Shown here: piece after piece, positions 56,556 through 64,000 of the stretch
Layout of the letters: each line of letters starts with the position of its first letter
Position numbering within the stretch: the first letter of the stretch is position 1
Assembly: GCA_963930655.1 (NCBI GenBank)
Contig: OZ005603.1
Location: 11,493,001-11,557,000 of the forward strand
Length of the DNA: 64,000 bases
Source of the DNA: Myrica gale
Taxonomy: Eukaryota; Streptophyta; Magnoliopsida; Fagales; Myricaceae
Direction: 5' to 3'
Made by a program: the position numbers and the translations under genes
Notes under the pieces: generated by a model
The model's input: the letters and a program-made list of their open reading frames with translations, nothing else
The model's database searches: none
Told to the model about the DNA's origin: nothing

Positions 56556-59500
56556 CTATCTATGAATCCAAAAGTACATCAACTCCATATCAGGATGGGC
56601 ACCCAGTTCCATGGTGCTAAGCTTAGTTCTAACATTAAGAACAATCTCCTCAAAGACCTCAACAATTCTCTTAGACTTACTTGTGTGAAGGCGCGCATTT
56701 CTCTCACGCCAAATGTGGTAGACAGCAGCTCCAAGCACTAGCTTCCGAACCAAGGAAAGCCCCCAGTTACCCTTAAGCACAAAGGCAGCCCACTCCAAGA
56801 AACCAGACCAAGAACATTGGGTCCTTGAGAGGTTGCACCTGTCAGAGAGTAGGAACCAGAGCTTTTGCGTATAGGAGCAATAAAATAAGAGATGGTCAAC
56901 AGTTTCAGTGTCAACATTACAGAGGCAACACTTCGCATCTTGGAGAATACCCATGATGACCAGTTTGTCCTTCGTCTGGAGTCTGTTCCTAGCAACCATC
57001 CACAAAATGAAAGAGTGTCGGGGGATGCTACCCTTGAACCAGACCAAGTTCCTCCAACCAACAAGAGGTCTAGGCTCCTTGAGTAGATAGTAAGCACTTT
57101 TGACAGAAAAAGAGTTAAGAGCCCCAAGGTTCCAGAGAACCAAATCTGCAACTCCGGGCATGGGTCTTAATTGGAAGGAGAAATCCCTATTAATAGATTC
57201 CCAAAACTGTTGCAGACCTCCTCCTTACCAATGCCAATTGTCGCCCACAATGATGCTGCTGACCTTGGCTGAAAAGTCAAGGATCAGCTCCCTATTAACC
57301 AAATGAATGAGAGGGCCTCCTGGGTGCCAGTTGTCAAACCAGAGGAAAGTAGTTTCCCCATTTCCAATCCTATGTTTAAAGAACTTCCACACAAAAGAAC
57401 GCAGCCCCAACAGCTTCCTCCATGTCCAGGAGCTATCAGCAGCAGGTTTGATAGCCCAAACACTTCTATTTTTAAGGAGGTGGACTCTCACCCAACTAGA
57501 CCACAAGGATTGGATTTTGTCAACAAAAAGGTTCCATAAGTGCTTAATCATTGCTGCCTTGTTCCAACCACCCAAATCTGTCACCCCCAGGCCACCCTCT
57601 TCATAAGAGCAACGAATATCATGTCAGGACACTTTAGCTCCTCCAGGACCCAAATTACTCCCGTTCCAAAGGAAAGATCTTAAAACACATTCCACCTCTT
57701 TCAAAACACTTTTTGGAATTATGAAAAGCATAGACCAATAGGATTGCATGGCGACCAAAATAGATTTAACGAGTTGGAGTCGACCCGCAGAGGATAGGAA
57801 TTTGGTTGTCCAGCTCTTGGCTCTTGCAGTAATGCGGTCCACTAGATCTTTACAGTCAACCTTCCGAAGCTTAGAGGAGATTAAAGGGACCCCAAGGTAT
57901 CTGACAGGGAGATGACCTTAACAAAAACCCATGGCATCCAAAATCAAAGTTTTGGTGTCACTAGGGACACCACAAGTGAAGATCCAACTCTTGAGAGGAT
58001 TCGGCAAGAGGCCCGAGATAGCTTGGAACCTTAAGAGGCACTCCTTAAGTACAAGGAACATTACCTTTGCAGAACAATAGAAGATCGTCAGCAAAAGATA
58101 AGTGAGAGATCTTCAAGGCTTTGCAGCGCCAGTGATAACGAAAAGCATTATGGCTGACAATGGTATTGTGGAGGATACCAGACAAAGCTTCCATAGCCAA
58201 AGAAAAAAGGTAGGGGGAGATGGGGTCCCCCTGCCTTAGACCACGCTCAGCACGGAAAAAACCACAAAATTCTCCATTGATATTCAACGAGAAGCTCGTT
58301 GTGGAGATGCACTGATTGATCCACTGTATGACTAGTGGGGGAAAGCGCAAGCTACTAAGCATATTCAGTAAAAAATTCCAATCAACCATGTCATAGGCCT
58401 TCATTATGTCAACTTTCATTGCACAACGAGGAGAACCTTTATCTCGGTGGTAATTACAAAAAAGTTCTTGAGCAAGAAGGACGTTATCACCAATACGCCC
58501 ACCTTCAACAAAAGCAGTTTGTTGGGGTCCCACTAAGTGCGACATTACTAATTTCATCCTTCGGGCAATGATTTTAGAGATGCTTTTGTAGACAGTATTA
58601 CAACAAGCAATGGGTCTAAAGTCACCAACCTCAGATGGGTTAGGCACCTTGGGGACCAAAGTAATTGAAGTGTGGTTGATTTGCTTGAGGATATTGCCCG
58701 AGCAAAAGAAAGACTTGATAGCTTTGTTCACAAGGCACCCAACAATGTTCCAATAAGCTTTAAAAAATTTGGCATTGAAGCCATCAGGGCCTGGTGCTTT
58801 GTTGTCCTTAATGGAGAAAAATGCCTCTTTAATCTCCTCCGCAGATACTTCAGCAGACAAGGCACTTTGCTGTTCAATGTTGAGTTTTTTCTGAAAAAAT
58901 CCATCCATTTCAACTAGGTCTACATGAAGGCAGGTGCTAGACTTTTCCCACAACCTTTTGTAGAAATTAATGAACTCAGAACTGACCGTATCTTTATCAG
59001 TAATTAGAGAACCATCAGCACGGTTGATAGAATTAATCCGGGTCTTGATCTGCTGGTTCTTCACAGACTTGAAAAAGTAGCTAGAATTAGAATCGCCCAG
59101 TTGCAGCCATTAGACTCTAGATTTTTGTCTGAAGAAGCTCTCCTCATCACGTCTAAGGTTGGCATAGTTACGCGTCATCTCAAGTTCAAGCTGAAGTAAG
59201 GTGGGAGAGAGAGCCTGAGATTGGAGTTTGCTTTGGATAGCTGCCAAATCAGATCTTGCTTTGGCAACTCTCCCGGAGATGTCCGAGAAAGCATCTTTGT
59301 TAAGCTTCTTGAGTGCTCTCTTCACTAGCTTCAATTTAGTACACAGTTGGAACATAGGGGACCCATGGACTGGTTGTTTCCAAATCTTAGAGATAATATC
59401 CAGAAACTGTGGGTGGGTGACCCACATGTCAAAAAATATGAAAGGTTTCTTGACCTGTGTGGGCTTAGAGATGAAGACCACCATTGGTGAGTGATCTGAA

Positions 59501-60174
59501 AGGCCAGGAGGCCCAAAATTAGTCCAAGAGGCAGGGAAGAGCTCAACCCATTTAGGATTAACAAGGACCCGATCTAATTTCCTCAAGATGGGGCAAACAG
59601 TTTGTTTGTTGTACCAAGTAAGGTGTTGCCCTGTTGCCCTTAAATCCTGCAAATTCGCCTAAAAAATGCAACTATCCAACTCATCTTTCCAACCCGGCCA
59701 TGATTGAGATCCTCCCATAGCTTCAGACCGGAATCTAATAGCATTAAAGTCCCCAAGGGCAACCCAAGGAGCGTTAGAACAAGAGGCTTGAAGGTTGGAG
59801 AGATCCTTCCAAAGGCTCATTCGCTGATCGCAGTTGTTGGACCCATAGATGAAAGAAACATAACAACCCCACATATCAGAAACATCAGCAGCCCAAAGGT
59901 GGAGAATTTGGTCAGAGTGGCGGAGTAATCTGACCTTAATAATAGAGGGGTCCCAGCCAACCCAAATTCTACCATTAGGAGCATCAAAATAGTTGTCGAG
60001 GAACTGCCAATCAGGCTTCAACACACTAACCACTTTACCTTTATTAAAAGCCTTTACTCGAGTTTCAAGAAGGCCAATAAGATTCAAATGGTGCTATTTG
60101 ATAAGACTTCCCACATCCGCTTGTTTAAGAGGGTCATTCAATCCTTTAATATTCCAGCAACCAATTTGTATCAT
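56556..60174 (-). pseudogene. LINE ORF2 (endonuclease, reverse transcriptase, zf-RVT), lightly damaged
   Basis: The start near 60174 reads MIQIGCWNIKGLNDP, the usual endonuclease opening. A stop occurs near 60097. The endonuclease has ALGDFNAI and LSDHSPM motifs. Stops at about 59659 and 59110 break it. The reverse transcriptase (59064-58045) keeps all key motifs: KVDIMKAYDMVDW, ERGLRQGDPISPYLF and FADD. A frameshift near 58045 precedes the thumb-connection region (57842-57225). The C-terminal part at 57161-56556 contains the zf-RVT domain (SFILWMVARNRLQTKDKL and CCLCNVDTETVDHLLFYC). It would perform target-primed reverse transcription, but as it stands cannot make one polypeptide. Fewer than ten lesions are evident over 1200 codons. 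Confidence 0.85.
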
Positions 60175-60535
60175 CAAAAAACAAAAAGAAGAGAACAACA
60201 CACTTACTTTTTCCTTCCCCCCGAGGAGGAAGACAGTTTCTTGTGGCGACTTCTCGCCTTATTCTTCAAAGCAAAATCCTTATCACAAGAGTCTTTAGCA
60301 AGAGCCCCAAGGAGGCTAATCTCAGGTGAAGGGCTGCCCAAGGGTTGATGGATAGACTCATCAGGAGCTTTGCAAGGAGTACCTTCCTCATGGCAAAGCC
60401 TTGCTCCTACCACTCCTTCTAGAGAAATATCCGTCAAAGCAAGAGGGAGCTCCAAAGGGGGGGATCCAAAGCTCCCAGGGTAGCTGGATCCGGCAAAGGA
60501 GAAATCACAACTTCCTGAATCAACTTATCCTTACC

Positions 60536-61960
60536 CTAAGCTTTCCTTTTTATCAAGTTCCATTCGGCAGTAGCTGACATTGGATCATGAGGGGTGTGAG
60601 CCACATGGGAGGGGGCTGATTGCTTACTTGGACACGCCACTGAAGAATGACCAAAACAATGACAAGCATCACAAATTTCAGGTGCCCAGTCAAATTCAAC
60701 AAAAACCGTGAAACTCCTACCATTCTCAGTGACCACCTCAATATCAGTAACTAAACCTGCAGAGGCATCAACTTCAACACATACTCTAGCATACCCAAGC
60801 CGTCTCTTCATAGCAGTGGGTCTATCAGAATATAAAGGCACACCTACACCACTTGCAATAAAGCTCAGCCCCTTCTCTGACCAAAATTCGAGAGGAATGC
60901 CCCTCAATTTCACCCACAAAGGTAATCTGCCAACTTCATCTTTAAGGAGAGAGAGGTTAGGTCTCCATTTTTTGAGAAAAATGGGCCTACTAGCCATATG
61001 CCATGGCCCCCCTTCCAACACCCTATCCACAGCATCATCACAGTCAAATTTAAAGAAAAAGAACCCATTATCTGTAGATAAAACCTCTAGCAAACCCCCT
61101 TTGCCCCATAACTTACGGGCAATGCTAGCCACAACTGAGTAACCAAGCTTTTGGCCTACAAAATGACCAACAAGCGTGGTTTCCCAATCCACACATCCTT
61201 CCTCTGCTATTCCAGCCGGAGGCTTTACCACTACCCTACCATCAACAATATCAGGACTATAGAATTGCAATTTGAAAGTGTTACCTCGGGGGGCTGTAGG
61301 TTCCACCAAATGTTGTCCACGGACCACACCAGCAAATGAGACAGGTTGCTTTGGTTGCTTCGGTAGAATAACAGGGTGCTCCCCAACCACATGATGATGG
61401 CTAGTCTCCCTTCCAAGAGGATCGCTTCTACTAGAAGATCTAGGTCCAGGACCTCCAGAAAAAGCTCTGCGCAAATGGGCTGGGCGACTACTAGAGCGAG
61501 AAGGCGCCCTTCGGCCTGAGGTCCATCTGTTACGCCTGAACTGAGTGGAGTTCATCTCCCGTTTGAGCTCTGCCAATTCGGTTCTCAATCGGATATTTTC
61601 CTTAGCAAGAGCTGTCATCGGAATCAACGGATCGTCACTCTGCAAACCATTTGGTTCTTCACTCTGTAACCCATTCTCCACCACTTGGAGCAGCTGAAAA
61701 CTCTCACCCACCCTAACTCCCTGTTGCGAATCAACCACCTTCGAACCCATGAATGTCGTTCCAAAAGAATCAGCATCACACCTCTCCCTCGCTGGATCAA
61801 CTCCAAGAGGGATAACAGTACCCAAATCAATCACTATCTGCCCTGGGGCAGATACACTCCTACTCGCAAAAGGCTCACTAACAGGGGAGGCCATCAGGAA
61901 AAAGGTAGGGGAAAAGCAAGGGGAAAGGTGCTGCCACGCGCCTAGACGCGCAGGCAGCAC
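60536..61960 (-). CDS. LINE ORF1 protein (DUF4283, CCHC knuckle)
   Basis: An open frame of up to 474 aa. The better start is probably the internal Met of MASPVSEPF, about 22 residues in. The first third is low-complexity with a coiled-coil stretch (LAKENIRLRTELAELKREM) and an Arg/Ser-rich segment. DUF4283 follows (VDWETTLVGHFVGQKLGYSV through PLWVKLRGIPLEFWSEKGL). A CX2CX4HX4C knuckle (C-DA-C-HCFG-H-SSVA-C) comes near residue 445. ORF1 proteins bind LINE RNA and form ribonucleoprotein with ORF2. This copy is intact except that its C terminus may be shortened: coding-like sequence continues to about 60204 after a stop at 60536. Confidence 0.85.
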   Translation of the reverse strand: MLPARLGAWQHLSPCFSPTFFLMASPVSEPFASRSVSAPGQIVIDLGTVIPLGVDPARERCDADSFGTTFMGSKVVDSQQGVRVGESFQLLQVVENGLQSEEPNGLQSDDPLIPMTALAKENIRLRTELAELKREMNSTQFRRNRWTSGRRAPSRSSSRPAHLRRAFSGGPGPRSSSRSDPLGRETSHHHVVGEHPVILPKQPKQPVSFAGVVRGQHLVEPTAPRGNTFKLQFYSPDIVDGRVVVKPPAGIAEEGCVDWETTLVGHFVGQKLGYSVVASIARKLWGKGGLLEVLSTDNGFFFFKFDCDDAVDRVLEGGPWHMASRPIFLKKWRPNLSLLKDEVGRLPLWVKLRGIPLEFWSEKGLSFIASGVGVPLYSDRPTAMKRRLGYARVCVEVDASAGLVTDIEVVTENGRSFTVFVEFDWAPEICDACHCFGHSSVACPSKQSAPSHVAHTPHDPMSATAEWNLIKRKA

Positions 61961-62050
61961 AGAGAAGAAGAAGAAGTGGGTTTCGGCGGGGGGGGGGGGT
62001 CTGCTGACAATTGTTGGAAGTCATTTTTACCCTTAAGGATTTATATGAGA

Positions 62051-62061
62051 AGAATCTTCAA
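62051..62061. repeat. Right target-site duplication of the minus-strand LINE
   Basis: An exact copy of agaatcttcaa at 56419-56429. Confidence 0.85.
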
Positions 62062-62198
62062 TTGACTGTTTTAAGGGTTAGTACGTTTATACTGTACCTG
62101 ATAGAAGCCAGAACCCTCAGGAATTTATCAAAGTTTAGTAGGGAAATACACAAAGAATAAACCTCATAGCCTTTTGGCCACTTCAGTAATTGGTGGGT

Positions 62199-62200
<2 letters not shown>

Positions 62201-62248
<48 letters not shown>
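62201..62248. repeat. (AT)24 microsatellite
   Basis: 48 bases of perfect AT repeat, beginning after ggtgggtag. Confidence 0.95.
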
Positions 62249-62252
<4 letters not shown>

Positions 62253-63030
62253 TTTTAAGTACGTTAGAGTGTAAAATCAATTGGGGAGTTTAGCATGCAT
62301 ATGCATGACCTACATTTTTCTAAGGAAAAAAAGAAAGAAAAATCAAAGTTCTCTACAATTGGCTGTCAGAATTAAATGGTCTAATTAATAAAGAGAATAA
62401 CAACATTATTGATTGTTATAAGATCTATCCATACTTGATCTAATTCTGGCAACAAATTAATTGAAGAATCTAGTCTAAAAAAAGCTCTGCATTAGTTTGA
62501 TGTCTCGTCCCCATAAATCTAGAAAAATTGAATTCCTCATATCCCTTCATTAAAAACCAATTATAATTTCATTTAATTGTTCTTTCTTATCCTATTATGA
62601 TTTCATACTTGAATATTAATTATCTAAGTTCATTAACATTCTAATTCACCCTATTTCAATTGCGGTAATTCTTTAGTAAAAGGGGTTTTTTTCTATATTT
62701 GAATTGATTGTGAAAGAATATGTTGTACAGTATTTTAGATATAAAAAAGGTCTTAATTAAAACAAATATATAAACTAACTTTCAGGTTTGATATCGATAA
62801 TTGAATTTCAATATCATCATATGCATACAAAAATTAATTCATAATTATTTTTAAAATACCTAAAGTAATCGTAATACTTTTCCTCTGTAATCCACATGGC
62901 CTAATATTGCATAAGTGATAGTCTTTTGAAACGCGGTTCCTGATCATTACGAAAAACAATACCAATTATATAGTAACAAGTACAGTAAAAAGAATGCTTC
63001 AATCTCCATTTTGCAACGTTCTCCTTTGCC
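62249..63030. other. AT-rich intergenic region
   Basis: No gene, repeat family or RNA gene is recognised. Confidence 0.5.
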
Positions 63031-63037
63031 TATATAT
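63031..63037 (+). promoter_or_regulatory. Possible TATA box of a following gene
   Basis: tatatat sits before a strongly C/T-rich stretch (63040-63215) that resembles a plant 5' leader, followed by the ATG at 63257. Confidence 0.35.
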
Positions 63038-63256
63038 CTCCGTCCCCCAACTTGTCTCCCCCCATTCGTCGCCATTTATTTTATTTCTAACTCTTTTTCT
63101 CCATTTTCCTTTGGTATTTTGATTTCAAATCTGTTGTCTACTGTCTTCCTCCCTCCCACGCTCCTCCTATACCATCCTCATCATCTTTCGCTCCCACACC
63201 TTCCATCTCCTCATTTTCTTAGCGCGCGACGTGAGAACCCGCCGCCTCAATCGCAA

Positions 63257-63302
63257 ATGGATCCCATATACGATACAGTACCGCGCTTTCGAGAAGCATA
63301 TC
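63257..63302 (+). CDS. Possible first coding exon of an unidentified gene
   Basis: ATG at 63257 opens MDPIYDTVPRFREAYL before a donor-like site (ctga|gttagt, about 63302); without splicing, a stop follows immediately. Support comes from the TATA-like word 220 bp upstream and the abrupt change from C/T-rich leader to mixed-codon sequence. I do not recognise the protein, and the remaining exons would lie beyond the window. Confidence 0.3.
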
Positions 63303-64000
63303 TGAGTTAGTTGCACCCTCTTCCCCCTCTGCCTTGGCTTCGAGTTTATTTGCTTAGCCTAAACTGCTTAATAGTGACACTTTTTTTTAAGCAAAATATG
63401 CCTCTATGCCTTGTTTGTGAGATCTATTAGAACGAAGCACTTTCACAACTAGTTAATTTTAAGGACTCTCATAGTAAGAATTAAAATTGAGGGATTAAAT
63501 TAGATAAATAGTTAACTAAATTGAGAAAAAGTTAAATAAGAGATAACGGATTAATTAACTTTTATTTTTTAAATAATGGATGCATGGAAGGATGGGTGAA
63601 GCTGAAGTAATATGTTATGTGGGTCCAGCCCACATGTTTTTTAAATGGAGTAGGCTGCACAACACAATTAAGTAAAGAAAAAGAAAAAGAAAGAAATCGT
63701 CACACGAGGAGAAAGGAGAGGAGAAAAAATGAAAGAAAGAAATCAGGAGTTTTTCTTTCAATTTTGAGGCGTGGTTTTCATACGCAAGTTATAAATTGGG
63801 TTGTTTCTAAAAAGGTTACCTGATTGTTTTATCAACAAAGAGCTGTAATATTCATATTGGAGATCTCGTTATAGGGTGAGTTTCGTTAGATTCTGAGATT
63901 TTTAGTGTGATTGTATTTTTCTCGTAAAATTGTTCTTGTTGAATTCTAATTTGCTTGAAGTCAAGTTTTGGACACAAACTTGAAGTTGGTTTGTAAGCTG
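63303..64000. other. Unassigned end of window
   Basis: AT-rich sequence with an A/G-rich run (63670-63750). Possibly intron of the putative gene starting at 63257; nothing coding is recognised. Confidence 0.35.

Larger units (their letters stand above)
56430..62050 (-). mobile_element. Near full-length LINE (L1-type), minus strand
   Basis: An exact 11-bp target duplication (agaatcttcaa) brackets 5.6 kb that ends in a short poly(A) (T-run at 56430-56439) and starts near 62050. ORF1 is open over 474 codons. ORF2 has a start, endonuclease, reverse transcriptase and a zf-RVT/C-terminal region, with a few stops and frameshifts. The completeness and exact duplication point to a fairly recent insertion, about 1.5 kb downstream of AGAMOUS. 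Confidence 0.9.

Noticed and set aside
58672-61339. Plus-strand ORFs across the minus-strand LINE
   Set aside because: They are antisense shadows of LINE ORF1 and ORF2, which carry clear domains on the minus strand.

Overview
The window is nuclear DNA from a flowering plant, most likely a core eudicot and probably a woody rosid. This rests on the gene families, split genes with AT-rich GT-AG introns, and abundant LINE-L1, hAT, Mutator-like, CACTA-like and Ty3/Gypsy remnants. I cannot name the species from sequence alone. No prokaryotic or organellar segment was seen.

Layout. 1-1911: 3' end of a plant MACPF-domain (perforin-like, CAD1/NSL1 family) gene on the plus strand. 2.6-8.07 kb: a decayed plus-strand LINE, itself hit by other elements. 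8075-10028: a hAT-type element with an exact 8-bp target duplication. 10100-10305: an isolated last exon of a cyclic phosphodiesterase (CPDase). 14065-21229: a complete 12-exon gene for an ankyrin-repeat, Raf-like/integrin-linked-type protein kinase of 458 aa (BHP/ILK family). 22.1-22.7 kb: a minus-strand LINE tail. 24895-29032: a non-autonomous Ty3/Gypsy element (LTR, gag-protease, polypurine tract, truncated 3' LTR) with a 153-bp inverted self-copy in gag. 29-38.9 kb: AT-rich intergenic DNA with tandem duplications and a 117-bp satellite inside a probable TIR element. 38888-39652: a second hAT-type element. 39.78-42.85 kb: a CACTA-like element with more than 25 GATCGATC-type palindromes. 45473-54924: a complete AGAMOUS (C-class MADS-box) gene, seven coding exons encoding 241 aa, with a large regulatory second intron and a 4.2-kb intron 5 filled with fold-back and nested MITEs. 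56430-62050: a nearly full-length minus-strand LINE with an 11-bp target duplication. About 63.0 kb: a possible promoter and first exon of another gene.

Gene context. CPDase, BHP/ILK-like kinase and AGAMOUS lie in the same order as Arabidopsis AT4G18930, AT4G18950 and AT4G18960. This independently supports calling the MADS gene AGAMOUS rather than SHATTERPROOF or SEEDSTICK. The genes are not a pathway; they are a conserved neighbourhood expanded by transposons. AGAMOUS specifies stamen and carpel identity and floral determinacy in the nucleus. The kinase is a cytosolic signalling protein.

I found no clear undescribed multi-gene system. The most unusual structures are the inverted self-copy in the Gypsy gag, the duplicated splice acceptor in the kinase gene, and the palindrome array of the CACTA-like element.
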